Shown: one piece after another, positions 1 through 11,907 of the stretch
Numbering within the stretch: the stretch's first letter is position 1
How the letters are laid out: each line of letters opens with the position of its first letter
Assembly (NCBI GenBank): GCA_949130495.1
Contig: OX422216.1
Location: 98,029,967-98,093,966 of the forward strand
Source: Sambucus nigra
Taxonomy: Eukaryota > Streptophyta > Magnoliopsida > Dipsacales > Adoxaceae
Direction of reading: 5' to 3'
Length of the DNA stretch: 64,000 nucleotides
The notes under the pieces: generated by a model
Seen by the model: the letters and a program-made list of their open reading frames with translations, nothing else
The model's database searches: none
What the model was told of the DNA's origin: nothing
Position numbers and translations under genes: made by a program

Positions 1-935
1 CCATCAATTTATCATCTTCACACACTTTAAAAAAAATGTGCATTTGTGTGTGTTTTAGCCATAATCAATTCACAGTCTATAAAAAGGATAGTCTTCAAAT
101 TTCAATGTGAATGCATGCCAATGGAAGTCTTCAAATGAGCGATGGTGCATGATCTTCAATCTTCAAGATTTAAGATTCATCTAAGCTAAACTAGATCATG
201 ACTCACTCATAATGAATCAAATCTATGTGACTTGATAGACTCAATGTTTTGACGGGAATATATCCAATTTATATAATAATACAAAGATTATATTTTTAGA
301 AACTATTTTAAAAAATGTTAATATGAATAAAAACTGTTTGAAAAATATTAATTTTTTATATAGAAACTTTTTTTCAAAAAACATTTTCTATAAATAAAAA
401 AGTTAAAAATTATTTTTTTGAAAAATAATTTTAATGAAAAATGATTTTTTTATCAATATTTTAATTATTTTTGAATTATTTGAAGTATTTTTCAATTATT
501 AATGGTTCAAAAAATGGATAAAAGGCCCAAATATACACCATATAGATACTTTAGGGGCTTAATATCTAGAACTTTTTGGATTGCGGTCACGGTTTTAGAC
601 TGTGACCAATTGACTGTGACAAGCCTCGATATTTGGCATAGTGTTATCATGTCTGGACGTTTGTGGTGGTTGGAATGCTTGGCCTTTATGGTGGGTTCTC
701 GGGTTAATTTCTTGGGTCGGATCTTTGACTCATTTCTTTGGGCCATGGGCTTGGGGAAATGGCACCTATTTATTTTTGGACTTTGTTCTTTTCTTTTGGG
801 TTCCTTTTTTGGGCCTTGTTGTTGGGCACTAGCGCCTACTTGTTGGTTTCTTTGTACTAAGTGCGTGTGTGATGCTAATATTTTCATTTTGCTTCTTTTA
901 TGGGTAGTTGCGCCTATGATATACCCTCTTTAGGG
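1..935. other. Left flank, no gene recognised
   Basis: AT-rich sequence, with A/T runs densest between about 290 and 500. An open frame on + at 502-933 has a Trp/Phe/Leu-rich composition and no recognisable domain, and an antisense frame overlaps it, so I treat both as chance. The segment ends in a near-palindrome, TATACCCTCTT (920-930) followed by AGGGTATAC (932-940), next to the TG1 insertion. I saw no LTR end, PBS or pol motif here. Confidence 0.6.
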
Positions 936-943
936 TATACTGC

Positions 944-2130
944 TGAGAAAGCTAATGAGCCCTAGGGTTTGTAGAAACACCACCAATTTTTAAATTTCAT
1001 AAATAAACTTTGCACCAAATAAAAACCAAAGTGTTGTGTGAAATTGTTTACCAATTTCAGTCTTGACCTAAGCATGCATCTAGGTAAGTATAAGAAAGAA
1101 TAAAATAAACAGCAAACCACAATACGATGATGTACGAGGAAAACCTACAATAGGACAAACCTCAGACGACCCAGTCACACAAATCCACTACAATATAGGC
1201 AGTTTATAAAAACAACTTAGACTTACTCACACACTCGGTGCCTTCAAGCCTTGATGTGTTCCTCATTCCTTATAACCTTGTTCGTAGCCACTGCTGGAAT
1301 CCTTCCAACAATCACACAATGCATGCGCTTTCCAACATCTCGATATCGCACCAATCTTATCTCGTGACCAATCCAGTCGCTACTCAACACAAACACGGTC
1401 TTCACCGCTCGAAACGCTCACAGTATAAAGAGCAAACCAATATGTTACAATACAGAAGAGATCTCAAACAAACACTTAGATGTATGATTCTTGGAAACGG
1501 ATGCCAGACCTCAGTAATTATAGAAAACACATTTTTTGAGAAAACTCATTTGAATGAAAATAAGATTTCATTCGAACAAAGTATGCATTTGCGATTGAAC
1601 CAACTTAAACTCATTCGTACAACAATAGCAAACTCTTTTGAACGAATACCGAATGACCTTCTACGAACTTTTCTCTGTGAACAGTGAAACCTCGTTTGAA
1701 GCTCATTTAAACATAAATAAAAACTCATTTGAACGAAACAGTAAACTCATTCGCATGAACATAGGAAACTCGTTTGAATGAAAATAGAAACTCGTTCGAA
1801 CGACTTAAACCAAAAAAAAATACTTTTAAAGTCTATTTTACGAAAAGGCCTCAAAAAATTTTATAAAACAACACTCAACTAAATCCAGGGATCAAACATA
1901 AATATGCATTCATACCTTTGTCAAGAACCCTTAGATGTTGAAGACAAAACTCAGCATGTAATATAATGTATCCTCGATGTCACTTTAACTTTTTCGCATG
2001 GTCTTCAATCACACATCATAGGCTTGAGGGACACAACTCAAGTCCTAACCTATGACTCAAACAAGTTTTTCCAGACACAAACTTAAGCCAATACATAAAA
2101 ATCGATACGATTCAAAAATTTGTCCTTACA
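944..2130 (-). repeat. TG1 3' LTR
   Basis: Pairs with 5748-8506: both share the run from TGAGAAAGCTAATG through GATGTACGAGGAAAA and CCTTCAAGCCTT to AATTTGTCCTTACA. Read on the minus strand it starts TGTAAGGACA at 2130 and has a TATA-like CTATAATTA (1515-1523). About ten degenerate copies of a TTCGAACGA motif lie upstream of this TATA (about 1545-1805). The two LTRs differ at many sites, so the insertion is old. Confidence 0.85.
1545..1805 (-). promoter_or_regulatory. TTCGAACGA motif cluster upstream of LTR TATA (TG1)
   Basis: Repeated units of the form aaCTCGTTCGAACGA, most with one to three mismatches, are spaced roughly 20-45 bp; the last one (about 1792-1803) is complete. On the minus strand they lie within about 280 bp upstream of CTATAATTA. 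The same cluster is present in the partner LTR (6425-6512 and 8017-8195) and in TG2. A role as an upstream activating array is inferred from position only. Confidence 0.55.
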
Positions 2131-2143
2131 AATCTCCCCCTTT
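2131..2143 (-). other. TG1 polypurine tract
   Basis: On the minus strand AAAGGGGGAGATT abuts TGTAAGGACA, the first bases of the 3' LTR. This is the expected plus-strand priming site and fixes the element's orientation and the LTR edge. Confidence 0.8.
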
Positions 2144-3870
2144 GTTTATTTTGAAACAAAATTCAAAACAAAAAACTATTGAGCTGCCAAGCTCACTAAG
2201 ACCCGATTCCCAACCCCAAAAAGAAAAATGTTATAGATGCTTGACCGACATAAGCTTGAGTAGCTTTGTTCTTTTGTAAACCTTTTTCGTATCATTGCTA
2301 ACGTGCACAGTTAAGCACACCTTCAAATGCAAAGAGAATATAATAATATATAAAATGCATATGAACAACCCTTCACCTTTGTTTAACCATCTCTACTGAA
2401 GAAAGAACGTCACCCCCTAAGTTAAATATCTCCCTCACATGAAAGGAGTTAGATGGCATTTCTCCACCTTTTTGTTCAGGAATAGACAAAGAATAAGTTG
2501 CACAATAATAAAGCATTTCTCCCCAACAAAACTAAATCTCCCCCTAAGTGAAGCATGGGTAATCATAAAGGAAAAATAAATATATTATACAATGGTGTGA
2601 AGCAAGTCATGCAATGTCAAATAGTTCGACAACACAAGCACAAATAATCCAAACTATGAAAAAATGATATCAACTATGACGCAAGAATTTAAATATAAGA
2701 TACCAAGATTATCATAACACATGCCAATATAAATCAAAGATTAATGATGCGACAAACATGGATCAAATGAAAATGCAAAGACTCAAAACACAAAACATAC
2801 CACATATATAACCGCACATATACCAATGAAGGATAAATATATATAGGTATAAAACACCACAAAAGACGCAAACACATAAGCTTTACACACTTGCATAGTA
2901 TCAATGGTTCTAAACATAGTGGTACGGAGTGAAGGGGCGTGAACTAGAAATAAGAGAGAATGACCCAATCACTCAAAAATATCCAAATACATCATTTTAT
3001 GGCAATAATTTATCAGCATTCGATTTAACCTCACATGTCAAATAAAGAACACAAAAGGACAAACAAACACAATACACACTCGCCTAGAAACTTTGATGAT
3101 TCTCGAATCAATAGCACCAAAACAATTGAGCTCAACTAGGATTAATTATGCAAACCCATCGATCTTCAACTAAACACCCTAAAAAATATACCATTTTTAT
3201 CTCTCTTTTTCTCTTGATGATCTCTAATTTTGAAGCATCAATGCAAAAATTTTGGCCTCGACAAGTTTTCTATTTTTATTGCCTCTCAATCTTTTAGGCA
3301 CTTGACAATGGTGGCCTTTCATGAAAAGGAGATTTTTTCTTTTGTAGCCCTTTCCCATGCACACTCATATTTTCAATAAAGCATAAAACTCACGGTCAAT
3401 GGTTTTTACATGCAAAAATCCCCCTTAGTAAAAAAATTTATGTATATGATAAGATTGTTGGGAGAATAAATAGCTCGTGTAAAGTGTGTGCAGAGGCATA
3501 TACGAAGTGAATCCATCGTGCAAATCAATTTCAAACTACTTCATGTAAACATGATTAAGAATAATTCAATCATTGAACATAAAATTCAAATGTCCCAGTC
3601 ACATGGTTACAGGGAACGAATAGGATTCAAACACATTGATATGCCACACAATATGGGTAAAACTAAAATGCACGAAAATAAAAATCTTTTTGAGATTTTA
3701 AACATTTTTCAAATGGATACCAATTTAAAAAGACCAACTCAAAAGACAAACAAAATCTTTTTGTATTTTTCTCATTAATGAAAAATCAAAATACACAAGA
3801 TAAACATCCTACAACTAGGAATATCATATAATATGAAGTAAAAAATCTAGTGTATGAAAAACATGCAAGC
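2144..3870 (-). other. TG1 interior, non-coding
   Basis: No frame with recognisable retroelement motifs on either strand. Several stretches, including CCCCCTTTTTGTTCAGGAATA-like text and a segment near 3420-3500, recur in TG2 (13560-13620 and 14500-14540/19007-19110). It is therefore conserved untranslated element sequence rather than host DNA. Confidence 0.6.
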
Positions 3871-3879
3871 AATCACTCA

Positions 3880-4523
3880 TAAGATATAGCATGTGATGAA
3901 TCTTGTGAAAGCATGTGAGTGTTAACAAGCCTAGCATTAATTGCCTCCAAATCTAATCTCCTAACCCACATAGTTGTAACGTGACGGACTTGGTATTGGA
4001 AAACTTTGGTGACACTAGTCTTATTGTGTGAAAATGTAGATAGGAGGAATGTTACCTTTAGTTTGACCTTTTCTAACACACCTAGCTTTGGTTAGCTCTC
4101 TCAAAAGCATGATCTTATCTTTAGCAGAAAAAGTATTAGTATCATAGAAGCCAATCCCACACTTTTCATCTTTGATTTGGATGGTGCCTAGCATTTTATC
4201 CAACATCTTTGACATTACTCGAGGCTCTCAATTTATCTTCTAAATCCACAATCCTAGACTCGAGAAAACACCTAGACTCTTCAAACTCTAGAAGATCCTT
4301 CTTCAAAACCTCCATCAAACCATGAAGGCTATCTCTCTCACCATCAATATACTCGAGCTTGTCCTTAAGATTCCTCTCACATGCCTTAATCTCCTTAATC
4401 AATTTAGTAGTATCATCCCCTATGGCACGGTCCTTCACCTTAGCTTCTAAATGCAAGTTGGACTTTTTAACTTCAATGACTCAGTGTACAACTCCGAAAA
4501 GTCCACTTAAATCTCACTCACTC

Positions 4524-4554
<31 letters not shown>

Positions 4555-5673
4555 CTTCTTCTTCTTCTTCATTATCTCCTCACTATCTTGGGAAGCTAAG
4601 ACTGGACATCGAAACCATCATGCACATGATCATCTTCATCAAGGGAAGATACTACATTTAAGCCCACATGACTGACCAAAAATGTGGTGTAGTTGCGATC
4701 AGTGGGGGAAGTAACTTCCTCTTTCGACTCACTATAGCTAAGGGTGGTATATATACCATATATTTCTTGACCCCCCTTCATTATTCTAGTCGAATACTCA
4801 CGAGAATAATGCCCTAACCCTTGGCATTCAAAGAACTTATCCCGATAATCCACCTTCTTAGGACCATCCCTATTCTTCCTATCACGGTCATTAAAGTTCT
4901 TAGTTTTTTTTCAAAACTCTTCTCATCTCTAAGATTAAGAAAATATTTAAACTTCCTATCAAACTAAGCATTCTCTTTAGCATCAAGCTCACCATCACTA
5001 TCATAATCCCACATGTCTTTTTTTTGGGCAATACCCTTTTCTTTCTTTGGAGGACACGTGTTCATCTGATAGGTTTGAAGGTCACCTACAAGATCTTGGA
5101 CTCTCTTAGTGTAGACACAACCGAGGGAATCTAGGACTATGACTTTCGCATTAAATCTTACCATCAACGACCTTAAGATTTTTTGCACCACTCAACTCGG
5201 GGATTGGCTCACCTAAGGTAAATGAGTAGTCAAAATATCCAATAACTTGGCGTAAAACTCATCAAAAGACTCATTACCTAACATCTTAATCGTCTCAAAC
5301 TTAGTTGTCAAATTTTATAACTTGGAAACCCTAACAGTATTTATTCCCTTGTGTGTGGATCGCAAAATATCCCAAGCATCCTTTGTGCTCTCGCAAGTCA
5401 TAATGCGTCTAAACTCTTCAGCGGTCACAGCGCAAAAAATAGTGTTCACACCCTTGGAATTAAAATTCGATGCATTCTTTCCAGTTGTTGTCTAAGAGGC
5501 ATACGCTTTAAGAGTATCACCTTTAGTAGGAGGAGTCCATCCATAATCAATTCAGTTCCAAACGTTCTTATCGATCAATTTAAGGAAAAATCGCATATGT
5601 GCCTTCCAATAGGGATAGTTTGACCCATCAAATAATGGAGGCCGACCAATGGAACTATCCTATTGATTAAAAT
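3880..5673 (-). pseudogene. TG1 gag (UBN2/CCHC type), decayed
   Basis: Reading down the minus strand, the frame opens near 5673 with a short N-terminus containing an early stop and text resembling the copia gag opening (GRPPLFDGSNYP). A UBN2-like part follows, with LRSLMVRFNAKV and VGDLQTYQMN at 5191-5060. A CCHC knuckle is damaged (FFECQGLGHYSREYSTR, about 4790-4850; the first and last Cys positions are lost). Next comes an acidic poly-Glu stretch encoded by a CTT microsatellite, then a coiled coil (4456-4196). The C-terminus at about 4020-3890 matches the TG2 and TG3 gags (WVRR.LEAI.ARLV....LSQDSSHAISYE). Frames change several times, so no intact product is expected. The role of gag in this family is RNA packaging in virus-like particles. 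Confidence 0.72.
4525..4570. repeat. (CTT)n microsatellite inside TG1 gag
   Basis: About 15 uninterrupted CTT units. On the minus strand they read GAA/GAG, so they encode a glutamate run between the zinc knuckle and the coiled coil. The TG2 gag has a Glu-rich stretch at the matching place. Confidence 0.9.
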
Positions 5674-5731
5674 CCATCTAAACCCTAAACAAGCACAAAA
5701 CAAGGATCAAACACAACAAACTAGTGTAATC

Positions 5732-5744
5732 GGCTCTGATACTA
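5732..5744 (-). other. TG1 primer-binding site
   Basis: The minus strand reads TAGTATCAGAGCC three bases inside the 5' LTR end (CTTTCTCA at 5748). One base differs from the usual initiator-Met complement TGGTATCAGAGC. Confidence 0.82.
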
Positions 5745-6512
5745 ACTTGAGAAAGCTAATGCACTATAGGTTTTATAGAAACACCATCATTTTTAATTTT
5801 CATAATTTTAGTAAACTTTACACTGAATAAAAACCAAAGTGTCGTGTGAAATTGTATGCCAATTTTAGTCTTGACCTAAGAATGCATCTAGATGAGTATA
5901 AGCAAGAATAAAATTCATAACAAACCATAACACAACGATGTACGAGGAAAAAACACAACGGGAAAAACCTCGGACAACCCATCCACACAAGTCCACTAGG
6001 ATATAGGCAATTTACATGAACAACTTAGACTTACTCATGGACTCGACGCCTTCAAGCCTTAATGATCTTCCTCGTTCCTTATACCTTCTTCTTAGACACT
6101 AATGGATGCCTTCCAATAGTGACACAATGTAAGCGTTTTCCCACGTCTCACAATCCAATCGATCTTACTTATCTCGTGACCATTCCATGCACGGCTCAAT
6201 ACGCTCACAGTATGAAGAGCAAACCAGTATGGTGCAAAATAAAAGAGATCTCGAACAGGCATATAAATGTAGGATTCTTAGATCTCAAGATTAGGTGTGA
6301 AATAGGGTTTAGGAGGCACAAGATACAACTTGGTAAATCATTTTTGCAAAAAACATCTTGAAAACTGATGTCAGGCTAGAGTATTTGTAGAAAACACATT
6401 TTTTTAGGAAGCACGTTTTTTGAGAAAACTCGTTCGAGAAAAAATAAGAGTTTGTTCGAACAAAGTATGCATTTGTTATCGAACCAAATTAAACTCGTTC
6501 AAATAACAATAG

Positions 6513-8011
6513 TGATCGAGCGGGAAATGCATGCGCATGTAGGTGCACGGTCGTTGTTTTCGTTTTGCCTACTCGATACAAACAAACCTAAATTACTACT
6601 ACACTTGCGGGGCAAGCACAACGATAAGTCAGGTATCGAAAATCCACAGGGACGAGATGATAGAATTCAATTGATCTAGTGCTCCGAAATAAAAGTGAAA
6701 AAGGTGATTACAAACTAAAAAGGAAAAGATGCATAAAAGGGAAATGATTATCTAGGCGAGGAAAAATAAAACTAGATTAAGAAAGCGGTAAAACTATAGG
6801 TTGCGTCAAATATCCCTTACCCGAGTTAATTTGTATAAAATGGATACATGGGTCGACGAGTTATTTAGGATGCATCTCGTTTCGACAGTTGATTGAACCA
6901 AGGGTTGTCACGCCCCTAAATCCGCATAAAATCCTAATAAGATTTTGGCGTCAATAAATATCCCGAAAATTGCGCACGTAAGGTCATAAGCACGGGATAT
7001 ACATGATATGCCCCGTCAAATCTCCTAGGCACAATAACTAGGACAACGCACCTGAAATAGACCCGTAAACACCATCACCAAAGCCAAGCAATGCATCAAC
7101 TCGATTGAGTTCCATTCAAACACAATCTAATTTAAATTAGCTAGAAAGAATGTTAAAAATGTGATAAAGAATGCGGTAAATAAACGCGATAAAGTTACAC
7201 TAGAAAGCATGGGAAGAAAGCACGTAAATCTAATTATGAAAGCTTGTCAACCTAATTATCAAAGCAAGAAAGAATAAAATACAAGTTAAATTAATGGAGA
7301 GGGTAATGAATAGTCAACTTACATACCAAAAAGGGTGTCAATCCAAAGATAAATGAAAAAGAACTCTTCAAAAACCCAAACCCTAAGCTATTCTAACCTA
7401 AAATCTATCCTAAAACGTTCATATCTGATTATTACAACAAAAATGCTTTATATAGTAAGTGGGAAAAGAAATAGAAAATAAAAGAGAAAATAAAATAAAC
7501 GGAAAAATATCTCCTGAAAATAGGGGATCGATCAATCGATGGTGAATAAATTAGCCCACTGTCGTGAAGGATCGATCGACCCATTTGGTCGATCGATTGA
7601 TCAAGCAAGTCACAGCCCCCTGTAATGTTGTTTTGGCCTGTTTTCATTTCCCGTCCGCTGAATCACCGTAACTTCTTCGTTCTGAATCGAAATCGTGCAC
7701 CGTTACCGGCCACGAAGAAGCTTGCGAGGAGGGCTATAAATTTTGTGAGATTTTGGACCAGGTGCCCAAGCTGTTGAAAGACTAAAATGCACTTGAACAT
7801 GCGATCGCGTACGTAAATCGAGCGGAATGCGTTCGAACTTCACACTTAGCATCCAAATACCTATAAAATCTTAATTAACCCCTGCAAAATATGTTAACGT
7901 AGAAATCTGAGGTTGTCTGGTTAACGAGCATAATTATAGGGAATAAAATACCCGAGGGGGCTAAAATGCGTCGGTTCGAGGGATGAAATACGCAATATTT
8001 GTGTATGATCA
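6513..8011 (-). mobile_element. Solo LTR, 1499 bp, in the TG1 5' LTR
   Basis: Starts TGATCGAGCGGG and ends GTGTATGATCA, giving TG...CA ends with a 5-bp inverted repeat TGATC/GATCA. The direct repeat AATAG flanks it exactly (6508-6512 and 8012-8016). No second LTR, PBS or coding motif is present, so it is a recombined solo LTR. The minus orientation is inferred: CTATATAAAGC (7445-7455) reads as a TATA box with a TCGATCGA cluster (7525-7606) upstream. Text near 6600-6660 (GGGGCAAGCACAACGATAAG, TCCACAGGGACGAG) resembles LTRs of large plant Ty3 elements, but the family is not settled. Confidence 0.85.
7525..7606 (-). promoter_or_regulatory. TCGATCGA palindrome cluster in the solo LTR
   Basis: GGATCGATCAATCGAT, GGATCGATCGACC and GGTCGATCGATTGATC fall within 82 bp. 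They lie about 70-150 bp upstream, on the minus strand, of the TATA-like CTATATAAAGC at 7445-7455. A similar cluster is found in the Tek+ 3' LTR. Confidence 0.5.
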
Positions 8012-8539
8012 AATAGCAAACTCGTTTGAATGAATATCTAATGACCTTCTAATGAACTTTTCTCTATAAATAGTGAAGCCTCGTTTGAAGTTCATTTCAA
8101 GCTCCTTTGAACAAAATGAAATAGTAAACTCGTTCAAACCAACATAGGGTACTCGTTTGAATGAAAATAGAAAATCATTTGAACGACAAACCATAAAAAA
8201 AATTCTTTTAACATCCATTTTACGAAAAGGCCTAAATATTTTTATAAAACAACACCCAAACTAAATCTAAGGATCAAACATAAATATCCATTCATACCTT
8301 CATTAAGATCCCTCAGATGTTAAAGGCAAAAATCAGCATGTAATCTAAAGTATCCTCGATGTCACTTTATCTTTTTCGCGTGGTCTTTAATCATACATTG
8401 TAGGCTTTAAGGACACAACTCAAGTCCTAACTTGTGTTCAAATAAGTATTGTCCATACACGGAATCAAGCCAGTACATTGACTCTATTAAAAAATTTGTC
8501 CTTACATATACCCTCTTGTAACTGTAACTTTTTTTATTT

Positions 8540-10150
8540 TTATTTATACATATAACTTCCGAAAAATGTTAGACTTACGGGGTATAATGGAACATTATAT
8601 TACTAATGTTGTTGGACCACCCGTACAAGATGAAATATGACCTAATAATGATAATACACTACTTTGTGATAGTGGGATCATTATTCGTGATTCAGATACA
8701 TGTGTCACTTGTACTAGATAAAAAGTGGCCCCGCGTCATAGTGGGAGCATCAGGAGTCATCCTGAATGGTTGGTGTTTTGGGTGATCATTTTGATATGAT
8801 CCTAAGAAAACACAAATTGGGTCCCGAGAACTACAACGAGGCATTCCAAGACAAGGACTTTTATTTTTACTTATGACATGGATACCAAAAGGGAGAATCA
8901 AGTTTTGGGACTTGTAGACTTATTGATAGGGACCCATCAGACACAAGTGGACCTACAAGGAGTTAAAAAATAGATGGATAGGGAGTTGAAAACCTTCAAG
9001 GTAAGGCTTGGAAAAGGGTTTACTCAGAAAGAAAGGGATTGACTCTGAGCAAACCTTCTCACGATAGCCATGTATAAGTCTGTCGAAAGACTTAACGTTA
9101 AAACTGCATCCTTGAATAATCATCTTGATAAGTAGATAGTAAAAAGTCGGGAAAAGCAAAGTGATGTAAGCTTATGATATCTAGTTATGGATTTAAGATA
9201 ACATCAAGGTCTTGGGTCATTCAGTCTTGATTAGTAAATCAAGTATTTATTTTAATCAAAACTCGAAAACTACTTCTCAGTATAAGAAGCATGACGAAAA
9301 TGTGGTGGTATTTCTATTATAATTTCTGGATAATATTTGCCTAATCCGAAATGAAATGGGCTTATCCCAAGTCGATTATATTAATGTTGTATATACAGAA
9401 TTAACATCGGGTTTCCATGAAAAGAGTTTATTTTCAAGTATGGAATATGGGAATCAATGTCTTAGGACATTTGATTAATATGGGAGGAATGAGGAGTAAA
9501 CCTAATGCTTCGGTGGTGGGCAACCTCATACATGTTATATTGTGTATTAGACCAAAATATGTGATGAATTCAACATGGCCAATATATTTTAGTCTAATAT
9601 TCTTGTACCTCTATGTCATAAAGAGTAGGTTTTCTGTCGGATAGGTATTCCAATTTTTATACCTCGCAATATGCATTTACCCAAGGAAGCTAAGTCAAAT
9701 ATTGGAGGAGTGTAAATTAACCTCGCGTGGCTAACTCGACTGGCGAAGTCAAAGTTGTTGTCACTTTAGAGATAACTAAAAAGGCTATATGGCTCGGTTA
9801 CTTCCTAAATAACACAGGTGAATTTCTTTCAAGTGTAATCAGCTATTACCCTTTTCAGTTAATATTGCGGGACAATTAGAAGTTTGAGAGAACTGGTAAT
9901 CCGTCAGAGGGATAAACACGTTGAGTGTAGGTATGACCTAGTTCTAGATATCGAACAAGTTAGAGATAAGTTTATCATGAGGTTGTATCGGATAACGTCT
10001 GATTAATCCTTCTATTGAAGGGAAACAAATTATCGTGTAGACAGATTGGGAGTTTGATACATAGAATTAAGACTATGGGGAAGATTATTGGCATTTTATT
10101 CTTAAAACCATGTTTGATGGTTACCTTTTGAGTAAAGGTGTGTCAGTTCA
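8540..10150 (+). pseudogene. Ty1/copia pol remnant: integrase tail, RT, RNase H
   Basis: Broken by many stops and shifts, but the copia order is readable on +. A linker with RHSG.IRSHPEW lies near 8730-8770, then YNEAFQDKD at about 8835. The RT fingers (LKTFKVRLGKGFTQKEGID) are near 8980-9040. The RT palm YVDD region is decayed to LL*FLDN at about 9310-9345. SVVGNLIHVILCIRP lies near 9510-9560, an RNase H stretch TKKAIWLGYFL near 9775-9815, and a C-terminal RDKHVE...DL stretch near 9910-9960. It starts immediately right of TG1, so TG1 landed in or beside this element. It is not functional. Confidence 0.7.
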
Positions 10151-11625
10151 TTTTGAAATAAGAATCGTTGTTATCAAGATGCCTTATATTTGGTTTAAAT
10201 ATATTATAGACATGTCGGTTAATAGAGCTTAGTAAGATTCTGGTGAGTCAACTTCGGGTTGATCACTAAGAGATCGAAATTCCAATTCTAGCACTATTAA
10301 AATGATCACAACCTAGATAGGGAGTTAACATCCTATCGGAACGGTTGCAGCACAATCCTAGTAGTTTATCTCAAACTATAGGAACCTGTATGATGGTTTG
10401 AGAATTTGTGTGATAGCTCAATAGAGGATTGTGATGGGTATATCCCAGAAATTTATTAAGTAGACACACCCATGAGATTTGAGTCTAAAGGTTGTCTTTA
10501 TTATACTTGGGCTATCTATTTGCAAAGGGTGCATATATTTTAAATCCTTAGAATTACGGGGGTTGGAATGCTTGTGCGAATATCACTTTGATTGTTATGG
10601 GTGCAACTTGATTTATACTAGGTCAAATGACCTCCGTGTAGTGGGTGAAATTTGTGTAAGTAGCTCCGAGATCATAATTCATAGGAGTTCATGTCCATGA
10701 TATACCGTGGATTGTGATACCCCTTGATATACTTATATGTTTTGTTTCCACTACGTAAAACTCGGAAAGTGGATTATTTTATCCTAATGGGGAAGCAAAT
10801 GAGTTAAGTCTAAGAATTAAGGAAATTGATTAGATGTTGGTTAAAGTCAATTAGTAGTAAATTCATTTGACCAAGCAATATCGAACACTTAATGCGGGGA
10901 ATCATATTATGTAAAACAATCAACTTTGCAAATAACCTCATTATATCTGAGTGATTTATGATATAATTAAATTGGAGTGCAATTGTGACTATTTAGTGAA
11001 GTTAATTCACGATTGAATAAAGAAAAGGAAATAATTACGATAATAGTAATTGGGGTTTTTGAGATTTATTTAGATCTAATTTAATTATTTGTCTTGGGTC
11101 CCTCGTGTAGTCCATATACCCAAGTAGTCATTCCCATACTCTCAAGAAACTCAGGTTAGCCCAAACCCACCTTTTATACTTGTATATAAAGGTGTGGGAA
11201 GGAATTTTAATCATTATTATTGTTCATTAGGATTTGAGAGGGGTGAGAGACAATATTCTTCACTTTTTTGACAAAAGAGGTCTAGAGAAAGACCACCATA
11301 TCTCAAGTTTTATCAAAGTTTTTTATCTCAAAAGGTGCCACCCACCTACCTAACTTTGGGGAGGATCATACACTAGAAGATCCCATCATACATAAGGTTT
11401 AATTAAGGTTTTTCAGATACCTTGGAGGAAAGCAAGGATTTCACCATCATATATCTTTGTCTCCTCAAACGAATCACGACTAGATTCTCTATGGTATCAA
11501 TTCTTGAAACCCTGTGTTTAATCTTTAAACCTAGCTCGTGTTTTATTTTCAATGCATAATTAATCAAAGATAGGGGTGAATTTTTGTCACGTTTAAATGT
11601 CAATCCCAACTTGTTTTTCCCAACA
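10151..11625 (+). repeat. Copia LTR region with promoter (left edge unresolved)
   Basis: The right edge is clear: CCCAACA at 11619-11625, then a PBS. TATATAAAGG at 11183-11192 is a good TATA box about 430 bp before that end. The left edge is somewhere after the pol remnant ends (about 10150); I could not find a matching second LTR in the window. No coding signal is seen in the segment. The LTR stands between an upstream copia interior and a downstream copia leader. Confidence 0.5.
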
Positions 11626-11626
11626 A

Positions 11627-11640
11627 TTAGTATCAGATCC
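11627..11640 (+). other. Copia primer-binding site (decayed)
   Basis: ATTAGTATCAGATCC directly follows the LTR end ...CCCAACA. It differs at two positions from TTGGTATCAGAGCC, the initiator-Met-type PBS. It marks the 5' end of a second plus-strand copia copy whose leader (11641-11907) is cut by TG2. Confidence 0.6.
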
Positions 11641-11907
11641 CCAGTTGAATTTGATTGTGTATTGGAAAGGTCATGTTGTCGGAAAAAAAAAATCCTAGTT
11701 TTTCATATTGTGGGAGTGGTGTATCTTTGTGCATGCTTTCGTACTAACATGGTTTTGCAAAGATTATTCGTGAATAAGCCTCCCATCATAGTCACACATT
11801 TATTTCTTGTGTGAATGAATACTACGGTAGTTTATCCGTAGTTATTTTTCGTCTATTGATTAGATATGGTTGTAATAATTTAAGTTTATAATTATTTTAT
11901 TATCGAT

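Larger units (their letters stand above)
941..8506 (-). mobile_element. TG1: gag-only LTR retrotransposon (TR-GAG type), Ty1/copia-like
   Basis: Two LTRs (about 944-2130, and 5748-8506 interrupted) flank a 3.6-kb interior. On the minus strand the order is 5' LTR, PBS (TAGTATCAGAGCC), gag remnant, long non-coding stretch, polypurine tract, 3' LTR. No protease, integrase, RT or RNase H motif is visible between the gag C-terminus (about 3880) and the polypurine tract (2143). The LTR starts TGTAAGGACA and ends CTTTCTCA. TATAC at 936-940 and 8507-8511 is the likely TSD, although the left copy is separated from TGAGAAAGC by three bases, so the left edge is 941 or 944. Without the inserted solo LTR the element is about 6.1 kb. 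LTR-gag-LTR without pol is the TR-GAG arrangement, which would depend on another element's pol. Confidence 0.82.
5748..8506 (-). repeat. TG1 5' LTR, split by a solo LTR
   Basis: Two segments, 5748-6512 and 8012-8506, join to about 1.25 kb and align with 944-2130 in order. The break falls in the TTCGAACGA motif cluster. Its outer end TGTAAGGACAAATTTT is at 8506, followed by TATAC, which matches the left flank. Confidence 0.82.

Noticed and set aside
502..933. 143-aa plus-strand frame and its 126-aa antisense partner
   Set aside because: Trp/Phe-rich composition, no homologous motif, no start context or neighbours supporting a gene.
4359..4661. Plus-strand frame with a Ser run
   Set aside because: Antisense reading of the CTT microsatellite that encodes Glu in the gag on the other strand.
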